Assembly: GCF_048544455.1 (NCBI RefSeq)
Contig: NC_133537.1
Location: forward strand, 308,115,738 to 308,179,737
Direction of reading: 5' to 3'
Length of the DNA stretch: 64,000 nucleotides
Source: Silene latifolia
Lineage: Eukaryota; Streptophyta; Magnoliopsida; Caryophyllales; Caryophyllaceae
The notes under the pieces were generated by a model. It saw nothing but the letters and a program-made list of their open reading frames with translations. It had not been told where the DNA came from and made no database searches. Positions 39,846 through 52,000 of the stretch are shown here, piece after piece. Every line of letters begins with the position of its first letter. The first letter of the stretch is position 1. A program made the translations under genes and the position numbers.

Positions 39846-41365
39846 TGATACCCGTCGTTGTGAGTACCAAAAATAAAATTTGTAAAACCTATTAAAACTA
39901 ACAAAAGCTAGTGGTAACAGGGTCGAACCACAGAGAGGCAGATGTAATTTCTAGTTGTTTAATTTCGGTCTAAGGTAACAGTGTGTGGGGGTTTGATTGA
40001 ATTGGTCTATAGCTAATGAGCAATAAAATAAAGTAAACTAAGCAAACGGATGAAATCAAATATAAAAAAAGGGTACTAGGATGGTCAGTTCACTATAGTT
40101 TGGCGGCAGCATACTAAGTAGGTCTAAATCAAACACGTGAGACAGGAAAATAAGAGGTCCTTTCGGTCCACTCTCACAGGTAGCATCTTTCGATCTCGCT
40201 ACAGGTCCCTAATACCACTAATACTGACTTTCGTCCTGAAAAGTGACTCAAAAGGCTAAACTAGCATATCTTTCGATCTCGCTAATCTAGTCGTCTTAAT
40301 TAGGTAGGCTATCTCCCTTCCCTATCTTTCGATCTTTATTGGGTCGGTCAAATCCTAGGTATTCAACTGGTCGCGTGCACTCGATTCGTTAAACACAACA
40401 ATTAAAACAATTAAAACGAAACAATCTCAGCGTGACCAGTCGATCGACCAGGGAACCCAGTCGATCGACCGACATGCGATTTCAGGCCATGTTAAATCTA
40501 ATGCCGCCTAACCTATAGTTCCCCTACATCCTAGCACAATTAATTTAGCTACTCATACTAGGAATGATAACAACAATGAAATTAACGAAATTAACTACTG
40601 AATTCATGCTTAAATTAACGGAATAAAAGGCTAGCATAAAACGATAATTATGGCTTTGGGAAACTAACTAACAATTCTATACTACGAACAATAATAAAGT
40701 GATAAACTGAAAAAAGAACAGAATAGTACCGGACGGAATTTCAGAAGAAAGATCAAACCAAAAGCGAGAGTAAATTGTATGAAACAATATCCCGAACCCT
40801 AATTTGATATTCTAAAACTGATAAAGAATTTAACGAAAACTGAATGTATAAAACTGGATGCGTATTCTGTAAACCTAACTTACGTTATATAGAATACAAC
40901 GTAATTCTTATTCCAAAACCTAATGTACTATGGGCTTCAAATTCCTCGATCTTTCATTTCACGTCAGAATAGCGGTGTGGTCGATCGACCACTGAAGCCG
41001 GTTGATCGACTGGGCATACTGAACAGTAGCTTCTGTTTGTCGTGGGTTGGTCGATCGACCAAGAAGGCCGGTCAATCGACTGGTTTTAGCTGATAGTCCG
41101 CTTCTAACTTCTCGTGGATTTGTCTTTCGGGCCTCGAAATGTGCACCAAGCTCGTTCCTTGAGTAAATACTTCACGTCAAATGCAGTGCAAGGTACTCGG
41201 GGACGGATTTGGCTCAATATCTACTCATTTCCGCATAAATCTGCAATATCACATGAAAACGCGAAAGTAGACGAAACGGGGCAAATAGTAGCATAAAACT
41301 ACTCAATTGAGCTCTGAAATGCGTATAAAATAGGGTGTAAAACATCATATTTAGGACACGCATCA
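39846..41365 (-). repeat. 3' LTR of the pol-less Athila-like element
   Basis: TGATGCGTGTCC to GACGGGTATCA on the minus strand, 1,520 bp. GTCGATCGAC palindromes start at 40439, 40460, 40980, 41001, 41050 and 41071; the 41001 and 41071 copies are damaged at a CpG. Confidence 0.95.
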
Positions 41366-41404
41366 AACTTCCCCAAACCAAACCCTTGCTTGTCCCCAAG
41401 CAAG
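41366..41404 (-). other. polypurine tract and upstream hairpin
   Basis: The minus strand reads a CTTGCTT/AAGCAAG stem around loop GGGGAC, then GGTTTGGTTTGGGGAAGTT abutting the LTR. A second hairpin-plus-tract copy lies near 42836-42871. Confidence 0.8.
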
Positions 41405-43581
41405 AACCAGACTCGATCTAAAGGAACGAGTTCAATCTCAGAGCGAAATGCAATTGAATAGCCTAAACCGATTTAATGCACAACCAACAATCAATTAGAG
41501 ATGTGAATCAGGCAAACGAGTTATAGAGTCGTCAAAAACTGCTGAACCGTCAACTATAGAGACTTATCAAATTGGACTCTCCCGGGTCGCTCAAATCACT
41601 CAATAAATACAGGTGAATATATGTGTAAGATAGAAAGAATTCATTTTGTTGGTAACACTCATCTAACTACGACCTATAAGAACATGCCTGCAATATAATA
41701 TGAAAGCAATCTCTACAACCGTACATATGCATTCCAACCGAACAAATGACCATGACACATGCCGAGGTATATATGGGATATGTGAGGTAATAGGCAGGAA
41801 AGGCAAAACATTTATGGGAATGTGGGGGTACATGTGATCAAGCTAGTACCGTAACAAAACCATATGACAATATCCACTTCTTGCTCAAACTTCAATTGAC
41901 ACGGTGCTATAGCAAGCACAAAACTCACAATTTCCGAAATAATTATAATCAATCAACTCCCCATAAGATATAAATGAAACATGGGAGCAAAAATCGCCAT
42001 TTGAATAAGGACTTGAATCATGCGAATTGATTTTTCTTTTTCTCTTCTCGGGTCCCAGTCGATCGACCATAATTGCCAGTCGATCGACTGGCTATACAGT
42101 ACAGCACTCTCCTTTTTTTTTCTTTTTCGATTCATTTTTGTTTCTTCTTTTTTTTTTCTTTCTTTCTTTCCTTTTTCCATCTTTCCAACTTCATCTCAGA
42201 ATGAACATATGCTACCAAAAACGAAGTAACAATCCCAAAACGTAAACTACTAGCTTGACAAGGGCAGGCTAAATGTAGGATGTAGTAATGGGACAAAAAG
42301 GCTATTTTTGGCAGTATGGGGCTTATGGGTAAAATGAGAAAAGGGGACCTCTACCACATGTGTCAACTAACCACAAACCGAATGCATACAGGTATTAAGC
42401 AGATCAAATTCATATTTATGCACATTGATGAGACATGTCTCATAAGGAGTAACTACTCACATCCTAGATAAACCGGTCATAGATGTCACCAGTTATAGGC
42501 TCTAAATCCTCAGAAAATATGATGTAGTTTGCCAAAATTCAAAGTCAAGTCTAAGGTCCAGCAAATAAGTTAACGAAAACTCGTAGATATGCAAATGATT
42601 CCACTAATAACATGTCAATTAGCAAGGCTTAGGCAAAAACGGATGCAAATGCAATGTCATCATCGAAATACTACCGTTCCGACTCAACCTATATGCTAAA
42701 ATAAACGTGCAATTATTTGGAATTTTTTTGAAAATTTTCAATTTGTTTGAATTTTCTGTATATATGAGAAAGTAAACAACAATGCAAAACAAAATATAAA
42801 TGTGAATGCAAACAAATGAAGTGCAATGCAAAACCCTTCCCCAAACCAAATCGCACAATGTCCCCATTGTGCAAAATCATGTAATGAAGAAAAGGAAAAC
42901 GGGAATTGCGAGAAAAACTATAAAGGACATGAAGTAAGGCTGAGAAACTCACAAGACTTTAAGCGCAGCAAAAGGAAACCTCCCCAAACCAGCGTGAGCT
43001 AGGAGGTTTCTTTAGCTAGCAGTGCTACCAATAAGTACCTGAAAAGACAACAAATACCACACATAAAACGAGAAAACAAAATTGAAGCGGTAATTATGTG
43101 CATAAGATGAAGAAATTGAAGAAAACAAAATTATGTCGGAAAATAAAGAGGAGGAAAGACTCCCTCAATTCCGCAAAACGACCAAACACAGTAGGGGAAA
43201 GGTCGTGAACAGGTACAGCAGCAACAATGGTCGATCGACCATAGCAGGCAGTCGATCGTTTGAAATGAACAGGAACAGAAGCTCCTGGAAGTCGCACCTC
43301 AGTCGATCGACCAGGGTAGGCAGTCGATCGACTGGAAATACTGCTGTAACTTTCTGATTTCGTCTATTTAGCTCAATAGCTTGAGCTAATGAGGTCTAAA
43401 AACCTGCAAATGCACAATAATACGCGCCCAAAATTGCGCAAAACCCAAAGTAACCATCTAAAGTGTTTAAAATCCTAAGCAACCGAAATAAAATGCGAAG
43501 TCTCGCGCACACAAAAGCAATAAATAAAAAGGTTCAACGAAAGCAAATAAAATGTATAGTTTGTGAAAAAGTCTCAATCAA
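41405..43581 (-). other. non-coding region in place of pol
   Basis: No reverse transcriptase, integrase or ORF1. It holds GTCGATCGAC pairs (42058/42079, 43230/43251, 43302/43323), a duplicated hairpin and polypurine-like tract at 42836-42871, and a further TGGTTTGGGGAGG run near 42980. Confidence 0.8.
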
Positions 43582-46500
43582 CTAATAGTTGATCAAGAAC
43601 GGCCATGGAATGGCCCACTTGATCGGCCGGCTACAAGAGGTAGCCTCAACAGTGCTCATCTTCTCAGCGGCACTCTTCTCAACTTCATCATCCGACAAGC
43701 TCAACGGATCAACATGTCGGACATCTTCCCACTCAATGACCTCCTCTGACTCGTCAGAATCCAGATCAGACTCCGTTGCTTTGACCGGCTCATCTTCAGG
43801 CTCCTCATCAGTGCCATAACTAAGGCATCCTAGACCACCTCTTTGAATGATCGGCTCCTTCACAGCTGGAGCAACATGTGGCTCTTCCTTCCCCAAACCA
43901 GCTCCTGCAATGTCTAAAACAGAAGAATCTTCCTCCACTTCGCTCCTAGTCTGGGGCGGAGGTGTCACAACAGGAGTAGGGGTAGAGATAGGCATATCGG
44001 GAAGTATAAAATAAGATTTGTTTTCAGAAACCGTATTACAAGTTACGGGCCACATGGGGTCTTTCTTCCTAGCTGTATGGGCAAAGACAATGGAATGCTT
44101 GCCTACCTTAAAGGTCAAAGTACCCGAACCAACATCAATAACTGCACCAGCAGTGTGCAGAAATGGTCTACCCAAAATGATAGGAATGTGGGCATCTTCG
44201 GGCATATCTAGCACCACAAAGTCAACAGGGAAGAAAAATTTCCCTATTTGCACGGGGATGTCCTCTAAGACTCCTATTGGCTGGACCGCAGAGCGATCAG
44301 CCATATGTACTGTCATGTTGGTCACTGTAAACCTAGTCAATTTGAGCTTCCTAGCAAGATTCAAGGGCATTACACTAATACTGGCTCCTAGGTCACATAA
44401 GGCTTTCTCTATAGGAAAGGTGCCAATATTACATGGGACTGAGAAACTACCCGGGTCTTCTAGCTTAAGGGGTGCAGTGTGGGTCAAATAAGAATATGAC
44501 TCCTCAGTGAGTGCGACAGTGTGCATAGTTTCAAGTGACTTCTTTTTAGACAAGAGTTGTTTTATGAATTTTGTGTAAGCAGACACTTGATTGACTAATT
44601 CAAGGAAAGGAACTTGTACATTTAAGCTACGAATAACCTTCTCAAACTTATTAAATGATACATGTTCCTTCGTTGGCACCAATCTCTCCGGATAGGGGGC
44701 TGAAAGTAGCAACTTTGCCCTCTCCTCTAAATCTCTCATGCCGGCATCGGTGGATTTAGGCTGAAAATCCACCACCTTCTCCTTGTTGTAGCTTGACCCT
44801 TCTTCAGACCATCTCAAATGTGAACCATTAATTGACAAAGGGTCGTACTTCGGAACCGGAACGGACCCATCAGCATTCGGGTCTGTCCTCAATATTTTCG
44901 GGGCAGTAGTACCCCGAAACAAGTGATCCCTCAGGTTGTCGGACATTAGAGGACGAAAAGAATCACCTTCAGCAGCAATCTCAGTCGATCGACCAGGTTG
45001 GTCAGTCGATCGACTGACTTCAACAGGACTAGAAGCTACTGTTTGTCGTACTTCAGTCGATCGACCGGGTATGTCAGTCGATCGACTGACATACCTGCTG
45101 ATCGTTTTTTTCTTGTTTTTATTCGCCACTGCCTTCTTCTTGCTTGTTTCCGCCTCATCTTTTTCAGTGACATCCTCAACCATAATGGGCCCATCAAGGG
45201 TAGACCCACTCCTCAAGGTAATGGCATTAAGGGTCTCCTTTTGATCAGTTTGAGTCGGTAAATGTCCCGGAGCTCGAGTTGTGTTCTTGCTTGCCAGTTG
45301 GGCAATTTGGCTTTCTAGCATCTTCATCCCGGCCTCTCTAGCCTGGGATTCCTTTAGCAACAAATTCTTCAACTCATTGAAATCAGAACCTTGGGTTTGT
45401 TACTGCTGTTGTGGGACATACGGAGGCTTTTGGTACTATTGTTGCTTATGAGGGGGCACATAGTTCTGCTGCTGCTGCTGCTGTGGAGGTTGAGTCGGAT
45501 TCAAGACATTTTGGCTACTCCACCTCAAATTGGGGTGGACATTCGGCTCATAGTAAGTATTTGTCTGCCTATAATGTTGAAAGGCAGCACATGACTCAAA
45601 GGGACTAGGACAATTGTCTGAAACATGTCCCTCAGCTCCACACCTTTTACAGACGAAAGGACCGTCTGAAACAGCATTTACATGGTAAATCCCTCCTTTG
45701 GAGGCTCCTCCCAACTCGTACTTGTCAAATCTCGCCGTGAGAGCTTCTAATGCAGCTACAGAAGGAGATTCAGCAGCTCTCCTTTGATTTCCCCGGGAAT
45801 TCCCATACTCAGCTTTGTGGGTGGCCAAGTCATCAATGATCTTCCACCCCTTAGTCTCCCCTGTATTCTCCTGGAATCTGCCATTAGCCGTCGCGTCCAG
45901 GATATCCCTCTGATCGTCATAGAGCCCATTGTAGAACTGATTGCATAGGCTCCACTTCTCAAACCCATGATGTGGAATGGTTCGCACCAGTTTCTTGAAA
46001 CGGACCCATGCCTCATGAAAGTTCTCATCAGGCCCCTGTTTAAAGCTCGTGATTTGAGCTCTAATGGCATTCGTCTTCAAGGCAGAAAAATAATTCTTGT
46101 AGAATGCCAAGGCCAAATAATTCCAGTCGGTGATCCCATTAGCAGCTCGGTCTAGATCTCTGTACCACTCCCTTGCAGCATCGCGGAGTGAGAATATAAA
46201 CGTAGTCTCCTTTATCTGGTCCTGGGTCACACCGGTCGGCGGGGGTATAGAGCAGCAATAATCGATAAATGTCTCCATATGCTTGGCTGCATCTTCATTT
46301 GCAGCTCCCCCGAATTGGTTTCTCTCAACCAAGTTGATATAAGAAGGCTTCGGTTCGAATTTCCTATCAGCTCCCGGTAATTCGAACCCCTTGTATAGGT
46401 TTTCAGTTGTCGGCTCAGAGTGACTTGCTATAGTTGCTTCTTCAGCCATGACTTGAAATTCTGGAGATGTGACTGTCTCAGCTGAAGAAGTGGAAATGGG

Positions 46501-46680
46501 TGATGAAGGTGGATCCTCCTCGTATAGCTCGTTCTCGTAGTAACTAGACAGAGTACTCAGCTCTTCCTCTGTCGGCAATATCCCAGATGATCGTCTCAAC
46601 TCACGCAAGGTCTTCTCAATCTCGGGATTGATCGGTAGTAGTTCACCACCCTGTGACCTGAGCATAAGAAGAAACAACAA
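43582..46680 (-). pseudogene. gag-protease polyprotein with two in-frame stops
   Basis: One reading frame. 46680-45436 gives 414 residues of gag; after a short gap with two stops, 45372-43582 gives 596 residues. The gag core has AREWYRDLDRAANG and RFKKLVRTIPHHGF. A canonical CX2CX4HX4C knuckle is at residues 344-357. A Gln-rich tail ends in the first stop. The second part holds a linker with Arg-Ser-Thr units, then the protease motif CDLGASISVMPL near residue 327 and ILGRPFL. The two stops (TAG at 45436 and TAA about 40 bases further on) lie in a Gln-rich stretch and each differs from a Gln codon by one C-to-T change. That suggests decay, although readthrough cannot be excluded. No pol follows. 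Confidence 0.9.
44984..45086. repeat. two palindrome pairs in the gag-protease linker
   Basis: GTCGATCGAC words start at 44984, 45005, 45056 and 45077: two pairs 21 bp apart. On the minus strand they read CGA TCG AC and encode Arg-Ser-Thr. Between them lies AGAAGCTACTGTTTGTCG. Confidence 0.92.
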
Positions 46681-46768
46681 AAAGAATATGAGAATAGTTT
46701 AAGGAACGACTGTCCCTTAAACTAAGAAACAGACTAAAATAAAACAACTAAAAATTAGAACAATTGCC

Positions 46769-46786
46769 TCCCCGGCAACGGCGCCA
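46769..46786 (-). other. primer binding site, tRNA-Asp type
   Basis: TGGCGCCGTTGCCGGGGA on the minus strand, 5 bp inside the 5' LTR and identical to the site at 5859-5876. Confidence 0.92.
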
Positions 46787-46791
46787 AAATT

Positions 46792-48309
46792 TGATACCCG
46801 TCGTTGTGAGTACCAAAAATAAAATTTGTAAAACCTATCAAAACTAACAAAAGCTAGTGGTAACAGGGTCGAACCACAGAGAGGCAGATGTAATTTCTAG
46901 TTGTCTAATTTCGGTCTAAGGTAACAGTGTGTGGGGGTTTGATTGAATTGGTCTATAGCTAATGAGGAATAAAATAAAGTAAACTAAGCAAACGGATGAA
47001 ATCAAATATAAAAAAGGGTACTAGGATGGTCAGTTCACTATAGTTTGGCGGCAGCATACTAAGTAGGTCTAAATCAAACACGTGAGACGGGAAAATAAGA
47101 GGTCCTTTCGGTCCACTCTCACAGGTAGCATCTTTCGATCTCGCTAAAGGTCCCTAATACCACTAATACTGACTTTCGTCCTGAAAAGTGACTCAAAAGG
47201 CTAAACTAGCATATCTTTCGATCTCGCTAATCTAGTCGTCTTAATTAGGTAGGCTATCTCCCTTCCCTATCTTTCGATCTTTATTGGGTCGGTCAAATCC
47301 TAGGTATTCAACTGGTCGCGTGCACTCGATTCGTTAAACAGAACAATTAAAACAATTAAAACGAAACAATCTCAGCGTGACCAGTCGATCGACCAGGGAA
47401 CCCAGTCGATCGACCGGCATGCGATTTCAGGCCATGTTAAATCTAATGCCGCCTAACCTACAGATCCCCTACATCCTAGCACAATTAATTTAGCTACTCA
47501 TACTAGGAATGATAACAACAATGAAATTAATAAAATTAACTACTGAATTCATGCTTAAATTAACGGAATAAAAGGCTAGCATAAAACGATAATTATGGCT
47601 TCGGGAAACTAACTAACAATTCTATACTACGAACAATAATAAAGTGATAAACTGAAAAAAGAACAGAATAGTACCGGACGGAATTTCAGAAGAAAGATCA
47701 AACCAAAAGCGAGAGTAAATTGTATGAAACAATATCCCGAACCCTAATTTGATATTCTAAAACTGATAAAGAATTTAACGAAAACTGAATGTATAAAACT
47801 GGATGCGTATTCTGTAAACCTAACTTACGTTATATAGAATACAACGTAATTCTTATTCCAAAACCTAATGTACTATGGGCTTCAAATTCCTCGATCTTTC
47901 AATTCACGTCAGAATAACGGTGTGGTCGATCGACCACTGAAGCCGGTCGATCGACTGGGCATACTGAACAGTAGCTTCTGTTTGTCGTGGGTTGGTCGAT
48001 CGACCAAGAAGGCCGGTCGATCGACTGGTTTAGCTGATAGTCCACTTCTAACTTCTCGTGGATTTGTCTTTCGGGCCTCGAAATGTGCACCAAGCTCGTT
48101 CCTTGAGTAAATACTTCACGTCAAATGCAGTGCAAGGTACTCGGGGACGGATTTGGCTCAATATCTACTCATTTCCGCATAAATCTGCAATATCACATGA
48201 AAACGGGAAAGTAGACGAAACGGGGCAAATAGTAGCATAAAACTACGCAATTGAGCTCTGAAATGCGTATAAAATAGGGTGTAAAATATCATATTTAGGA
48301 CACGCATCA
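46792..48309 (-). repeat. 5' LTR of the pol-less Athila-like element
   Basis: 1,518 bp, nearly identical to 39846-41365, with a handful of substitutions visible by eye. Its palindromes are intact where the 3' LTR copy has lost CpG sites. Confidence 0.95.
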
Positions 48310-48314
48310 GTGTT

Positions 48315-49016
48315 TATTCATAATTACAAAAAATTCTTAAACTCTCTTAAATTCCAACTAAAACCCATCAAAACTTGATCAAATCATTCTATTAATGATG
48401 AATAATCAAGGTATGTGTCTTATCCTTGCTTTAATTCTTGTATTTGCTTGATTTTGATCGAAAAAAATTAGGGTTTTCAACTCAATTATATCAAAAATTT
48501 GGGCCTTTCCCCCAATTGGATTTGCCTTGTAAAATTGACATTAGAAATGGATAATTGGTAATGTTAGGAACATAACCATGTATTATTTTTGAATTTTCAT
48601 CAAGTACTGAGCATTTGAGTGAAATTGAGACGGTTTCTCAACTATTTCGAAAATCACTTCAAAAATGGCCTTAGGATTGCCCATTTTTGATGAAATTTAG
48701 TTTTTGGAATCCTTGTGTAATGGGTAAACTTCCTAACATTTCGGATTTTTGATTTGTTACGGCTTTTTCAGGACACTTTTCTAGGGCATAATCGCCATTA
48801 TAGCGAAATGCTGCCGAAATTTCAACTCAAACCCATGAATAGGCTTGGACTTAGACTTAAATTGACCCAATTTATCACAAAAGTGGTTGGGTTTTGAAAT
48901 AAACGACCAAAGATGGCGAGAAAAGGCCATTTTTGGGGCTTTAAAGGCTTAAAACCACCTTCACCGAGGCTCGTCGTCATCTGACGCGGCCTAATTTACT
49001 TAATTTTTCAAGTGAC
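48315..49016 (+). other. 5' flank of the plant-mobile-domain gene
   Basis: Non-coding; continues the sequence interrupted at 39845. No clear TATA box is visible. Confidence 0.5.
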
Positions 49017-52000
49017 ATGGCTTCTACGTCAGGAAGAGATCCCATGGACGTGGACACCGAATTCGACCCTTATCTCATTCTCGAGGAGGTGGTCGAGGAG
49101 GTTTTCGAGGAGGTCGTCGAGGAGGTCCAGAGGCGGGCCAACGTTGGACGAGGTGGTCGCCAGCTAGCGGGGGCACCTGAGTGGGCTGAGAAATGGGATG
49201 GTCGACATCTCATTTGGGCAGCGGAGAGCCACCTGTCTTACAGGACGGGAAGTAGCTTGGTGAGTTTCGAACTTATTATTTCCTCATCATTTTTCCTTAT
49301 TCATTTGCCGTTTCATTTCTCTTTTGCTTTGAGCTAAAGATAACTTTACATCGAATGGATACAGGGGGCCGGGAACATGAGGTCTTTTTCCGGCTATACG
49401 ACGATGATGAAGACCTATAGAGTTTTGGCGGAGGAGAAGGCTATCATCGAGCTAGGAGCCTTCGGAGCTTTGGTGGGAGCGTGGAGGGCGATCAAGGAAA
49501 GGAAGCTTCGGGCTAACCTTTGCCTGATTCGAGCCTTCCTTGATCGGTATTGGGATACGACCTCGACCTTTTACATACCTTTCGGGGATGTTGGGGTCAC
49601 TCTAGAGGACTACGGCATGATCTCTGGTCTGCCGTGTGGAGAGGAGGCTGTAGTGTGGCCGTTGACGGCCATGAGAGTGGACTCGGCCGAGGCGAGGAGA
49701 CTGATTGGTTGGAACTTGGCAGAGGGTGCTGCCAGCGTTCCCGGGTTAGTGCCGAGCACTTACGTCAGGGACTACTTTGCGGGTAGGACCCCGGCGATGT
49801 TGATGATGGATGGGAGGAAAGTGGCTCCTCCTGATTGTAGTGCAGAGTAGAGGGCTCGTCTGTAGCTCTGGTGATTCTTGTCTTCGCTCTATCTCGGAGA
49901 CAAGGGGAAGAGGATATCGACGAAACTTCTTCTGTTCCTTTATGACTTGAGTGACCTGGGTCGGTGGGATTGGGTCACTCCTGGCTTTGCGGTCCTCACT
50001 TGCTACATGAGGGCCATGGTTCGTCCTAAGTTGATAGAGACGGGGACTTCTCCTGCTACTGTCGGTCCTGGACCGCTGTTGGAGGTATGAACCTTTATTG
50101 TGTATCATGAAATATCATTATCGACTGTCTTGTTTTACAGGCGTGGGTGTACTCCTACTTTCCGGGCTTCGCGCCCTAGAGGACGGAGCCTGAGCTGAGG
50201 GCTTACCCAGTTGTGAGGAACTGGGTGGTGTGTCGTAGGAAGAGTCAGCGCTCTTCTTATGACGTTTTTCGACGTGGCGTGAATGCCTTGAAACCGAGTG
50301 ACGTAAGTATATTCAATCACTTTTCCTTTATTGTTATTCATTGCTTTTAGAAGTGATCATAAGAATGACCCCTCTCCCGCTTAGAGCCGATCATAGGAAT
50401 GACCCCTCGTTTTCTTGTTTTAGTGGGTGCCCAGACCTTGGGTGGACTACTCCAACGCTCCGGCCTTCGTGGCTGAGGTCCTTCGTCCTAGGAGCTCGAG
50501 TTGGTTGCTGCTGTGGACATCTATGGGTCCTGTGTGGTACCTGGACGAGCGCTTGACTCGTCAGTGCTCTCATGACGCTTTCACGGTTCCCATCGATCCT
50601 CCACGAACCATGTTTAGGGAGCCATCGGACGCTGAGAGTGAGGCTGACTTGGGGGATGTTGGTGGTGACGCTCTTCTCCTTCCTGGTGAGAAGTACTCTA
50701 TGTTTGTTCTCCAGAGGCTGGCGTACTGGTCGATCGTGGTAAGTATTTTTCCTTTTTTTTGAATTGATATGACAAGCGGACGAATGATCGTCGAATAAAG
50801 AATTCATTTGAACTTTGTAGGAGATCGAGGTGGCAGGCGTCGAGCCCCCAGCGTACCCGGAGACCCTTGAGTACACCGACGCGGTGGGGATGACGACGAT
50901 CTCCGAGATCCGTGACTTTGGCGAGGAGGTGACAGACGCTGGCTTGGAGGAGTGGCAGCACCTAGTGAGGAGGGCAAGCCCCCAGCTTCGGTTATCTTTT
51001 GCCCTCTTTGTTGCATAAGAATGCATTTTGTTTTTTTATTGAAAACCTTTTGTTTCTTGAAATGCAGGTGGCGTCGTCACAGAATGTGGCGCTATGGAGG
51101 GTGGCCAACCGGCTACATGCCACGGCCATCAAGGCGCTTGCAGGTGGCCGAGGACGACATGTATGAACCTCTCATTCTCTTTATTTGAATGTTTGTCGTA
51201 ATTTCTCGCGTTTTTGTTTGAAATAGTTGAATGAATTTATTGAAATGATGCATTTCTTTATCACTCGGAGAGGGAGCGTGACCTGGAGCGTGATACCGTC
51301 GCCAGGTACCAAAAATAAAATACCTAAGTACAACTAACAGAAGTCAGCGGTAAATAGGGTCGATCTCCACAGGGAGGCGGTCACTATCTACTTATCAATT
51401 TAGTCCGTCTGAGGTCACAAGATGGGGGTTTTAATTGATTTAATTAAACTACTGAAATAAAGGCAAGAGGAAATAAAAAGAGAGATTAATAATATGAAAA
51501 GGGGACTAGGATGTCGGGTCATCAATGATTATCAGTCAATTGCAGCTAAGGCCACAAATCAGTCAGTTGTATCGGTCTAAGGGGCAACGAATATCTCCTT
51601 CCGGTCTCAATTCGCCCTAAAACACTAATAGCTTAGCTTCCGCCCTCACTAAAGTGCCCTAATGCTCACTGCAGGTCTCACCCCTTCCAACCTTCCGGTC
51701 TAGGTCAAGGCTTACCAATATTAAATAAGCTAATTGTGTCGACTCAACTAGCAGGATACAATTAAAGCAGCGATAAACAACAGAGACATAATAACAACGA
51801 CAGATCTGCAAACTAATTAGCAATTAACAATAATCATCGACTCCCCTAATCCTAGCAGAGAGAATTAGCTAAACATAATAAAGGGAGGAACAGAAATGAA
51901 AAGAGAAATAAACAAAAACATAAATAAAGGAGAGAAGGGAAAGAGAGAAAGTTACAGTGAAAAGAATCCGGGAAAAGAGCAAAAATGAAAAGAATGTTTA

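Larger units (their letters stand above)
39846..48309 (-). mobile_element. complete Athila-like element lacking pol (8,464 bp)
   Basis: Two nearly identical LTRs (39846-41365 and 46792-48309), a tRNA-Asp primer site (46769-46786), a polypurine tract beside the 3' LTR and a perfect 5-bp duplication GTGTT (39841-39845 and 48310-48314). The internal region codes only for gag-protease. The 2.2 kb left for pol and ORF1 (41366-43581) has neither. It resembles the plant TR-GAG class of non-autonomous elements but also keeps a protease. It must have borrowed reverse transcriptase and integrase from a relative. Confidence 0.94.

Noticed and set aside
41114-41296. 60-residue ORF present in both Athila-like LTRs (also 48058-48240)
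   Set aside because: It lies in the LTR, is duplicated with it, and has no coding signature.
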